5,488 nucleotides of DNA from Acidimicrobiia bacterium (GTDB lineage Bacteria; Actinomycetota; Acidimicrobiia; Spongiisociales; ZC4RG35): positions 1 through 5,488 of the forward strand of contig JAICND010000125.1 of the NCBI GenBank assembly GCA_025929005.1. The letters run 5' to 3'. The notes beneath the pieces were generated by a model, which saw nothing but the letters and a program-made list of their open reading frames with translations, was not told the DNA's origin and searched no databases. This document shows positions 1 through 5,078 of the stretch, piece by piece; within the stretch, counting starts at the first letter, position 1; every line of letters starts with the position of its first letter. Position numbers and translations under genes: made by a program.

Positions 1-234
1 ACCCTTGACGGAGTCCAGATTGAGGGGATTGGAATTCTCCTCGATCGGGGAGACTGCCTGGTCGTTCAGAACACCATCGACATGTCTGCGTTTCGGAAAG
101 CCGTCGGTGGGTCGACGGTCAATGTTCTTTGGCCTGACCCGAGATACGGATGGCGATTCGCAACCGATTGGTCGAATGCGAGCGATCGTTGGCGAGATGA
201 CTGCGATGTAGTCACAAGAGAGACAACGCCATGA
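1..234 (+). CDS. C-terminal part of an unrecognised protein (5' end outside window)
   Basis: This frame is open from the first base and ends at TGA 232-234, giving the last 77 residues of a protein whose start lies upstream. The visible tail contains an ILLDRGDCLVVQ stretch, then a Trp/Arg/Asp-rich section (WPDPRYGWRFATDW), a second cysteine near the end (DDCDVV), and a polar Thr-rich C-terminus. No transmembrane segment or catalytic motif is visible in this part. The stop overlaps the next start as ATGA, the classic arrangement for coupled translation, so the two genes almost certainly share a transcript. Because the downstream product looks exported and both proteins carry paired cysteines, this protein may be extracytoplasmic too, for example a surface or pilus-associated protein. 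That is inference only, and I do not recognise the family. Out-of-frame ATG-initiated reading in the same stretch looks like a shadow. Confidence 0.6.
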   Translation, partial: TLDGVQIEGIGILLDRGDCLVVQNTIDMSAFRKAVGGSTVNVLWPDPRYGWRFATDWSNASDRWRDDCDVVTRETTP

Positions 235-1082
235 GCCTTCTGCTTGTTTTGTTGCTGTTTCAAGGTACAGACTCTTATGTGTGCTGGGTCGATGAATCGG
301 TCAATGAGTACGGCGCCGTCGAGTCCGTCACTCGGTGTCGCGTTGCGGGGCAGATTGTCGACTACGGGTCGGAGGGTCAAGTGCCCATGTTTCTCTACCC
401 CGACGTCGGTTCGGCGGCGAACGGCACCTGTTGGTTCTGGCGCTCGGCCTGGTCCGGGTGGGAGATCATCACGCGCCTGTCCGACGGCTCGGCCACCCTC
501 GGGTACGACTCGGACGGCATCCCGGGAGGTCCGCTCAACCTCGACGTCACCTACCCGGTTTGCATCTCCGAACCGGTCGAGGGCGACCCGGTCGAGGTCC
601 TGGCGTGGGATCTCGTCAAGGACTACGTCCATCAGCTCCCCGATCCCCAGCTCAACCCCGAGGTTCCACTTGGGCTTGTCGGCGCCGACACGCATGTCGC
701 TATCGACCCCCCACCACCGTTTGGTGACTCGATCGTCTCGCCTCTGGGTCAGCTCGATGTCCAGGCCTGGGTGTCGGTTCTTTCGATCGATTGGGGAGAC
801 GGCACCCACACCAACCTTCCGCCGGCCGCCTTCCCCCAGCTCACCGGTTACCCCGACGGTGTCGCCCGTCATCAGTACGAGACCAAGACCTGCGACCCGC
901 CCGCATCTTCACCGCGGTGTCACCCATCGCTCTCCGCCTACGACTTCGAAGTCCGATATCAGTGGCAGGTCCGGTGGAGGGTGGCGTCCGGAGCCTGGCA
1001 GGGCCTCCCGGTCCCCGACTCGGTCACCAGTGTCGCCTACCCCGTTCAGGAAGTGATCGCGGTCCTCGGCGTATCTCCTTAG
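231..1082 (+). CDS. Predicted secreted cysteine-rich protein with PKD-like segment
   Basis: This 283-residue protein opens with a short, very hydrophobic N-terminus (residues 3-10, Leu/Val/Phe) that looks like a signal peptide, although the usual basic residues before the core are missing. The start is firm: upstream in frame there is only a stop (TGA 198-200) and no other ATG, GTG or TTG, and a purine-rich AAGAGAG lies 8 nt before ATG 231. Six cysteines (18, 36, 67, 111, 221, 230) suggest disulfides outside the membrane. Around C67 is a GTCWFW patch. Residues about 176-280 resemble a PKD-like beta-sandwich: SIDWGDGTH at 185-193, an HQY at 214-216, then alternating Trp/Val strands (YQWQVRWRV) and a closing VQEVIAVLG strand. 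Similar exported proteins of unknown role occur in actinobacteria, sometimes near Tad/Flp pilus genes. No enzyme motif is seen. It overlaps the preceding gene by ATGA and precedes the nitrilase by 9 nt. Confidence 0.72.
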   Translation: MSLLLVLLLFQGTDSYVCWVDESVNEYGAVESVTRCRVAGQIVDYGSEGQVPMFLYPDVGSAANGTCWFWRSAWSGWEIITRLSDGSATLGYDSDGIPGGPLNLDVTYPVCISEPVEGDPVEVLAWDLVKDYVHQLPDPQLNPEVPLGLVGADTHVAIDPPPPFGDSIVSPLGQLDVQAWVSVLSIDWGDGTHTNLPPAAFPQLTGYPDGVARHQYETKTCDPPASSPRCHPSLSAYDFEVRYQWQVRWRVASGAWQGLPVPDSVTSVAYPVQEVIAVLGVSP

Positions 1083-1084
1083 GA
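1081..1084 (+). promoter_or_regulatory. Shine-Dalgarno AGGA for the nitrilase gene
   Basis: AGGA overlaps the last two bases of the upstream TAG stop (1080-1082) and sits 7 nt before ATG 1092. It supports that ATG as the start and suggests that ribosomes finishing the upstream gene can re-initiate here. Confidence 0.55.
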
Positions 1085-1091
1085 TCGGCAA

Positions 1092-2021
1092 ATGCGTATC
1101 GCCGCCGCTCAGACATCTCCCCGTTGGGGAGACGCTCAGGCCACCACCAAGATCGTCATCGATTGGATCGGTCGCGCCGCCGAAGAAGGGGTCGAACTGC
1201 TCGCCTTTGGGGAGACGTTCCTCTCTGGCTATCCGTTTTGGGTGAGCGTCACGGATGGGGCTCGGTTCAACGACGCCGCCCAGAAGGAAGCCTTCGCTTT
1301 CTATCTCGACTCCGCGGTTTCTATCGACGGACCCGAGTTGAAAGAGATCACCGCCGCAGTCCGCGATCACCGCGTGTTCACCTACCTCGGTATCACCGAG
1401 CGCTCACAAAGCCGCGGCACTGTCTACTGCACCGCGGTTGCGATCGACCCGGATCGCGGCATCGTCGGGTCGCACCGCAAGATGATGCCTACCTACGAGG
1501 AGCGCCTGGTGTGGGGGATCGGCGACGGCAATGGTCTCCGGGTCCACCAGGTCGGCGGTTGCCGCGTCTCCGCCCTCAACTGTTGGGAGAATTGGATCCC
1601 TCTCGCCCGCCATGCTTTCTACGCCCAGGGCATCGACCTCCACGTTGCCCTATGGCCCGGCGGGAGCGACCTGACCCGGGATATCACCCGCTTCATCGCC
1701 AGGGAAGGTCGTTGTTACGTCCTCTCGGCCGGTGCCACGCTCAAGGCGGAAATGGTCAATGAAGCCTTCCCCCTCCGCCGCCCGGCGATTGCCGACGATG
1801 ACCTTCCCTATGACGGCGGCTCAGCCATCGCGGCGCCGGATGGTTCGTGGGTGGTCGAGCCGGTCTCAGGGGATGAGCGCCTCGTTATGGCCGACCTCGA
1901 CCCCTCCTTCGTCCGGCGTGAGCGTCACAACTTCGATCCGGCCGGTCACTACCTCCGGGCCGACGTTCTGCAGCTAACGGTCAACCGCCGGCGTCTTGAT
2001 CCTGCCACCTTCGTTGACTGA
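1092..2021 (+). CDS. Nitrilase (carbon-nitrogen hydrolase family, nitrilase branch)
   Basis: A 309-residue cytoplasmic enzyme of the carbon-nitrogen hydrolase superfamily. Nitrilases convert organic nitriles to carboxylic acid plus ammonia through a thioimidate on the catalytic cysteine. The triad is complete: E41 in GETFLSGYPFW, K130 in HRKMMPTYEERLVW, and C164 in NCWENWIPLAR; E137 matches the second conserved Glu. The CWENxxP signature with GYPxW after the first Glu separates true nitrilases from amidases, beta-ureidopropionases and NAD-synthetase-type members. Two family positions differ: the usual Pro before E41 is Gly, and the usual PGYP is SGYP. The protein is short compared with characterised nitrilases of about 330-380 residues. 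The missing part is the C-terminal tail that helps form spiral oligomers, so assembly may differ. Substrate (aliphatic, aryl or cyanide-like) cannot be read from sequence. The stop TGA overlaps the thioesterase start, implying coupled expression. Confidence 0.9.
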   Translation: MRIAAAQTSPRWGDAQATTKIVIDWIGRAAEEGVELLAFGETFLSGYPFWVSVTDGARFNDAAQKEAFAFYLDSAVSIDGPELKEITAAVRDHRVFTYLGITERSQSRGTVYCTAVAIDPDRGIVGSHRKMMPTYEERLVWGIGDGNGLRVHQVGGCRVSALNCWENWIPLARHAFYAQGIDLHVALWPGGSDLTRDITRFIAREGRCYVLSAGATLKAEMVNEAFPLRRPAIADDDLPYDGGSAIAAPDGSWVVEPVSGDERLVMADLDPSFVRRERHNFDPAGHYLRADVLQLTVNRRRLDPATFVD

Positions 2022-2461
2022 TGGAGTGGCCAACTACCTACGAACGCAAGATCCGCTACTCGGATTGCGACCCGCAAGGGATCGTCTTCAACGGCAACTA
2101 CTTCACCTATATGGACGATGCTGTCACGGATTATTTCGAGGCCCTTGGCAGCACCTGGGAGGAACTCCACGCGGGCGGGCATGACATTGTCCTCGCCCAT
2201 GTCGAAGTCGACTTCCGGTCGTCGGCTCGGCTCGGTGAGACCTTGGTGACCGGGGTTCGAGCCATCAATTTCGGCAACACCTCGATCACCTATCAACTTC
2301 AGGCTTGGGACCAGGCCACCGGTCGGCTGGTGATCGAAGCGACCAAGGTGCAGGTGGTAGTTGACGTTTCCACCCTCCAGAAACGACCCGTTCCGACTGA
2401 ACTTATCGATGCCATCGAGCGCCTCCAGGGCGGCCCGATAACCCGCCGAGCTCCCAGATAG
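2021..2461 (+). CDS. Acyl-CoA thioesterase, 4HBT hotdog fold
   Basis: This 146-residue protein is full length for the 4-hydroxybenzoyl-CoA thioesterase (4HBT/YbgC-like) family, which hydrolyses acyl- or aroyl-CoA thioesters to free acid and CoA in the cytoplasm, usually as a tetramer of single hotdog domains. The diagnostic motif is at residues 12-27: RYSDCDPQGIVFNGNY, with D17 matching the catalytic Asp of the Pseudomonas 4-hydroxybenzoyl-CoA thioesterase. The long hotdog helix follows (YMDDAVTDYFEAL), then strands including HVEVDFRSSARLGETL and SITYQLQAW. The A of its ATG is the last base of the nitrilase TGA (TGATG), so the two are translationally coupled. The substrate is unknown. Pairing with a nitrilase suggests both act on related carboxylic acids, for example in aromatic or aliphatic acid metabolism, but this is inference. 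A GC hairpin follows its stop directly. Confidence 0.88.
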   Translation: MEWPTTYERKIRYSDCDPQGIVFNGNYFTYMDDAVTDYFEALGSTWEELHAGGHDIVLAHVEVDFRSSARLGETLVTGVRAINFGNTSITYQLQAWDQATGRLVIEATKVQVVVDVSTLQKRPVPTELIDAIERLQGGPITRRAPR

Positions 2462-2463
2462 GC

Positions 2464-2485
2464 CGGGGAGCCTCAAGGCTCCCCG
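2464..2485 (+). terminator. Hairpin terminator after the thioesterase gene
   Basis: Three bases after the TAG stop (2459-2461) there is a perfect inverted repeat: CGGGGAGCC (2464-2472), loop TCAA, GGCTCCCCG (2477-2485). This 9-bp GC-rich stem with a 4-nt loop is stable. Only two T's follow, so it is a non-canonical intrinsic terminator with a weak U tract, or it may work with Rho or as a 3'-end stabiliser. It marks the likely end of the four-gene transcript. Some read-through into the kinase gene 24 nt downstream is possible. Confidence 0.65.
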
Positions 2486-2508
2486 TTAAGCGGTCGATAC
2501 CTCTTGGA

Positions 2509-3849
2509 ATGTCACTGGCAGTCAACAGAAGTGTTTGGCGCGACGTTCGCGTCCGTCTGATCAACTTCTGGCACTGGTTGCCGAAGGGGGCACGCCTACC
2601 CGAGACAACCTGGAGGGCCCGTCACCGGTTCCTGCTCGGCACCGTGTGGTTTCAGATTCCGCTCTTGGTGGTCGTAGCTTTGGGGGCCAACCTCGACCCG
2701 ATTCATGTTGGGGCGGAGATCAGCCTGGTCCTTTTCCTGGCCCTGGTCGTCTCAATTCCATCAAGCCAGGACGCCAAAGCGGTCCTGGTGAGTCTGGCGC
2801 TCGTTACGTGTTCCGCTCTCCTGGTCCACTTCACTCACGGCCTGATCGAGTCACACTTCCACTTCTTCGTGGTGCTGCCGCTCATCAGCTTGTACCGCGA
2901 CTGGCGACCGTTGATGACGGGCCTCGCGTTCGTGGTGGTCCATCACAGCGTGGTGGGACTGCTCGACCCTCCGAGCGTCTTCAATCACCCTGCCGCCATC
3001 GCCAATCCGGTGAAGTGGGCGTTCCTCCATGGGACCTACGTCCTCATCGTCACCGCGGTGATTCTCGCCTATTGGCGCTTCTCCGAGAGCCTCGAGACCG
3101 CCCTGGCCAGCGAGGAGAAACGACGGATGCGGGCTGAGGAGGAGAAGCTTCGGGCTGACACCGAGCGGCTCGAACAAGTGGTCCGTTCGAAGGACAAGTT
3201 TGTGGCTTCGGTTTCGCATGAACTCCGAACGCCGCTTTCGGCTGTCCTCGGCTTCGCACAGATCCTGCGGGACACTGAGGTGGACCTCAGCGATGCCGAA
3301 CGGAAGGAACTCACCGACACGATCGCCCGCGAGGCCTACGACATCGCCGGGATCGTCGAGGACCTCCTGGTGGCTGCCAGAGCTGAGATCGACGCGGTGC
3401 ACGTCAATCAGCTACCGATCGACCTTCAAGCCAATGTCGCCCAGGTCGTCGAGGTCCTCCCTGATCATCAGAAATACCGCATCACGGTCATGACCGACCA
3501 GCCCAAAGTGCGGGCGAGTGCGGACCCCGTGCGGGTGCGCCAGATCGTCCGCAACCTCATTTCCAACGCGATCCGCTATGGGGGTCCCCGGGTGATCATC
3601 GACTTCGTCGACTCGGGAAACCAGGTGTCCGTTGTGGTCAGCGACAACGGCGGGGGAGTTCCCCCCGATCAGCACGACCTCATCTTCCTCCCGTACCACT
3701 CGGCCCATGCCGCCGGTTCGCAGCCCGCCTCCGTAGGACTCGGGCTCACTGTGTCCCGTCAGTTAGCCGAGTTGATGGAAGGCAGCCTGACCTATGGATA
3801 CCGGCCCGGTCTCAGCAGCTTCGAGCTCCGGCTTCCAGCCGCTCGCTGA
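2509..3849 (+). CDS. Orphan membrane sensor histidine kinase with His-rich N-terminal domain
   Basis: This 446-residue sensor kinase autophosphorylates on H237 and should pass phosphate to a response regulator, but none is encoded nearby. Residues 41-190 form a membrane domain of about six hydrophobic segments (roughly 41-59, 66-84, 90-107, 117-128, 135-152, 171-190) with no large external loop. It is rich in histidines: H107, H110, H116, H118, H145, H146, H160 and H174, including HFTHGLIESHFHFF and VVHHS, with an LYRDWRP loop between. A charged coiled-coil linker (about 192-230) replaces HAMP or PAS domains. The catalytic core is complete: H box SHELRTPL (236-243), N box NLISNAIRYGG (N349, N353), G1 DNGGGV (379-384) and G2 GLGLTVSRQLAELMEG (410-425). 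ATG 2509 has only a weak TTGGA before it; no better start is evident. The gene is monocistronic and convergent with the lipoprotein gene (13 nt apart). Confidence 0.9.
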   Translation: MSLAVNRSVWRDVRVRLINFWHWLPKGARLPETTWRARHRFLLGTVWFQIPLLVVVALGANLDPIHVGAEISLVLFLALVVSIPSSQDAKAVLVSLALVTCSALLVHFTHGLIESHFHFFVVLPLISLYRDWRPLMTGLAFVVVHHSVVGLLDPPSVFNHPAAIANPVKWAFLHGTYVLIVTAVILAYWRFSESLETALASEEKRRMRAEEEKLRADTERLEQVVRSKDKFVASVSHELRTPLSAVLGFAQILRDTEVDLSDAERKELTDTIAREAYDIAGIVEDLLVAARAEIDAVHVNQLPIDLQANVAQVVEVLPDHQKYRITVMTDQPKVRASADPVRVRQIVRNLISNAIRYGGPRVIIDFVDSGNQVSVVVSDNGGGVPPDQHDLIFLPYHSAHAAGSQPASVGLGLTVSRQLAELMEGSLTYGYRPGLSSFELRLPAAR

Positions 3850-3862
3850 TACGCCCAATCGG

Positions 3863-4306
3863 TCAGACTAGGGGCGCTCCCGAAAGGGTGAGGGCTCGAT
3901 CTCCCAGGGGAGCATCGAGCAACACGACCACAGCCCTCGCCTCGGCGATGGCGATGCAGATGGCGGCAGGGTCACCGGTGCCTGAAAAGATCTGGATATC
4001 GACGGCGTCGGCAGTCTCGTCGATTTCGACCCTATCGATCACGGAGCAGGGCTCCACCCCCATATAAATGCCGAGGGCAATGACGTTCCCCTCGATTGAG
4101 ATGACTTCGGCCTCGCTGATGGGTTGAGGATTCACAGCAGTACCGGTCGGGGTGACGACCCGCCATACCGTCCCATCGTCACCAACCACTTCGTCTCCGA
4201 CCGGGTTGGTAGTGACAGGGGGAATAGTCGTAGTTGGTCCGGAGGCGCCCCCACAAGCGGCCACCATCAGAACAGTGAGGATTAGAAGGTTGCGCAGTTT
4301 CATCAT
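3863..4306 (-). CDS. Small predicted lipoprotein of unknown function
   Basis: This 147-residue product has a clear type II signal peptide: KLR basic start, hydrophobic LLILTVLM, and lipobox VAAC with the lipidated Cys at position 18. A Thr/Pro-rich linker (about 24-36) then spaces the mature domain off the membrane. The rest is a compact domain with two further cysteines, C87 and C117, probably disulfide-bonded. It ends in an LLDAPLGDRALTL motif that I associate with uncharacterised actinobacterial lipoproteins, so this is recognition of style, not a named family. The order is strand-rich: a VWRVVTPTG segment, then VISIEGNVIALGIYMG, and IDRVEIDETADAVDIQIF. Two ATGs stand in tandem (4306-4304 and 4303-4301); either could be used, and the upstream AAAAAG is a poor ribosome site. 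It runs toward the kinase and is divergent from the methyltransferase. No function can be assigned. Confidence 0.8.
   Translation of the reverse strand: MMKLRNLLILTVLMVAACGGASGPTTTIPPVTTNPVGDEVVGDDGTVWRVVTPTGTAVNPQPISEAEVISIEGNVIALGIYMGVEPCSVIDRVEIDETADAVDIQIFSGTGDPAAICIAIAEARAVVVLLDAPLGDRALTLSGAPLV
3894..3920. repeat. Long inverted repeat (hairpin) inside the lipoprotein 3' end
   Basis: GCTCGAT (3894-3900) pairs with ATCGAGC (3914-3920), and CTCC (3901-3904) pairs with GGAG (3909-3912), leaving loop CAGG and one bulged C (3913). That is 11 bp of stem. It lies within the last part of the minus-strand lipoprotein gene, about 45 nt past the kinase stop, so it could fold in transcripts from either direction. 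No T tract follows on either strand. The bases encode the LLDAPLGDRA stretch, so the symmetry may be a by-product of codons. Confidence 0.4.
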
Positions 4307-4313
4307 GGCTTTT

Positions 4314-4327
4314 TGACGAAGTCGTCA
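4314..4327. repeat. Perfect dyad TGACGA-AG-TCGTCA next to the lipoprotein start
   Basis: Two 6-bp half sites separated by 2 bp are perfectly symmetric. They sit 7 bp upstream of the lipoprotein ATG (4306). Spacing and symmetry suit a small dimeric regulator, but the site is short enough to occur by chance in GC-rich DNA. Confidence 0.3.
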
Positions 4328-4341
4328 GGAGCGCGGTTCCG

Positions 4342-4370
4342 GGCCGATCAGCCGGGTCACGGCGTCGGCC
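4342..4370. repeat. Imperfect GC-rich hairpin in the divergent region
   Basis: GGCCGAT (4342-4348) pairs with GTCGGCC (4364-4370), including one T-G wobble. Inside, GCCG (4351-4354) pairs with CGGC (4360-4363) around loop GGTCA, leaving bases 4349-4350 bulged. It lies 27 nt before the methyltransferase start and could fold in its leader RNA. There is no T tract, so it is a poor terminator. GC-rich DNA makes such folds common. Confidence 0.3.
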
Positions 4371-4409
4371 TTCGAGCCAGTCACTGATGCAGCAGCTATG
4401 TTCGAGCCA
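4371..4409 (+). repeat. Direct repeat TTCGAGCCA flanking the methyltransferase start codon
   Basis: TTCGAGCCA occurs at 4371-4379 and again at 4401-4409, exactly 30 bp apart, with the ATG (4398) between them. Each copy is followed by CTG: directly in the second copy, after GTCA in the first. The second copy is coding (residues Phe-Glu-Pro). The 30-bp offset keeps both copies in the same reading frame. Confidence 0.4.
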
Positions 4410-5078
4410 CTGGCCTCTTCAGACCCCAGAGGGATCTTTCTTAGCCCCGACCTAAGTCGCTACCTCCTGGAACACTCGACGCCCCCCGACCAGATTCTTA
4501 CCGAACTAGTCGACGACACGCGACGAGTCGCCCCAGAGCGAATGAGCATGCAGATCTCGGCTGACCAGGGCCGGTTGTTGACGATGCTGGTCCAACTCAT
4601 CGGTGCCCGCAGCGTTGTGGAAGTGGGGACCTTCACCGGATACTCGTCCATCTGCCTGGCCCGGGGCCTCCCTCCCGATGGCCACCTTCTGTGTTGTGAC
4701 GTCAGCGAGGAGTGGACGTCGATAGCCCGCAACTATTGGAACAAGGCAGGGCTTTCCGATCGAATCGAACTGAGACTGGGACCCGCCGCCGACACGCTTC
4801 GAGGCCTTCCGAAAGAACCTCAGTTTGACCTGGCGTTCATCGATGCAGACAAAGGCGGATACCCCGTGTACTACCAGGAGATTCTTCAACGTCTCCACCC
4901 GGGTGGGCTGATCTGCGTGGACAACGTGTTGTGGAGTGGGCGGGTCGTCGACCGGTCAATCACCGAGGGCGACACCAAGATCATCCGCGACTTCAACGAA
5001 ATGGTGGCGGCCGACCCGCGGGTGACGGTGGTGATCCTGGCCGTGGCCGATGGACTTTCGTTGATTCGCAAGAACTGA
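4398..5078 (+). CDS. SAM-dependent O-methyltransferase, caffeoyl-CoA OMT-like family
   Basis: A 226-residue cytosolic class I methyltransferase of the cation-dependent family (Methyltransf_3, COMT/CCoAOMT-like), which transfers a methyl group from S-adenosylmethionine to a hydroxyl, often of a catechol. The N-terminal LSRYLLEHSTPP and the MQISADQGRLL segment (51-61) are typical. SAM motif I is VVEVGTFTGYSS (73-84), with the acidic residue after strand 2 at D101 (CCDVSEEW). Metal-binding residues are in place: D149 in FIDADKGGYPVYYQ, and D175 and N176 in VDNVLWSGRV. Length is normal for bacterial members. ATG 4398 is the only possible conventional start, because the frame upstream is open to TGA 4314-4316 without any ATG, GTG or TTG. 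No good Shine-Dalgarno precedes it. Substrate is unknown; bacterial homologues act on catechols and other phenolics. The RtcB-like gene begins on the base after its TGA. Confidence 0.9.
   Translation: MFEPLASSDPRGIFLSPDLSRYLLEHSTPPDQILTELVDDTRRVAPERMSMQISADQGRLLTMLVQLIGARSVVEVGTFTGYSSICLARGLPPDGHLLCCDVSEEWTSIARNYWNKAGLSDRIELRLGPAADTLRGLPKEPQFDLAFIDADKGGYPVYYQEILQRLHPGGLICVDNVLWSGRVVDRSITEGDTKIIRDFNEMVAADPRVTVVILAVADGLSLIRKN

Larger units (their letters stand above)
4307..4397. other. Divergent intergenic region between lipoprotein and methyltransferase genes
   Basis: These 91 bp must carry the control signals for both divergent genes unless they lie within coding sequence. No convincing sigma-70 type -35/-10 pair was found: a TTGACG occurs at 4313-4318, but nothing like a -10 box lies 16-18 nt beyond it. 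The region holds a perfect 6-bp dyad, an imperfect GC-rich hairpin and one copy of a 9-bp direct repeat, listed separately. The methyltransferase has no clear Shine-Dalgarno, so a leaderless or short-leader transcript starting close to 4398 is possible. Confidence 0.4.

Noticed and set aside
66..872. Long minus-strand open frame of 268 residues
   Set aside because: It lies antisense to the PKD-like gene, is rich in Arg/Asp/Val with no domain or signal, and conflicts with a better-supported plus-strand gene. Long antisense frames are common in GC-rich DNA.
47..1216. GGGGAGAC occurring four times on the plus strand (47-54, 793-800, 1126-1133, 1209-1216)
   Set aside because: Each copy falls in coding sequence and three encode Gly-Asp with the same codons; spacing is irregular, so shared codon choice explains it better than a regulatory repeat.
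791..1762. 323-residue plus-strand open frame
   Set aside because: An Arg/Pro/Ser-rich composition with no motif, spanning the end of one real gene and most of the nitrilase in another frame, marks it as a shadow.
1949..2476. 175-residue minus-strand open frame over the thioesterase
   Set aside because: The opposite strand encodes a full 4HBT domain with its catalytic motif, and the antisense product shows no recognisable feature.
2486..2508. Possible promoter for the kinase between the hairpin and its start
   Set aside because: The stretch is only 23 bp and shows no paired -35/-10 elements; a promoter could lie within the thioesterase gene, but none can be supported by eye.
2851..3402. 183-residue minus-strand open frame inside the kinase
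   Set aside because: It is fully covered by the kinase, whose membrane and H-box motifs are unambiguous.
4313..4341. TTGACG as a possible -35 box for the methyltransferase
   Set aside because: Nothing resembling a -10 box is found 16-18 nt downstream; that position reads GTTCCGG-like sequence.
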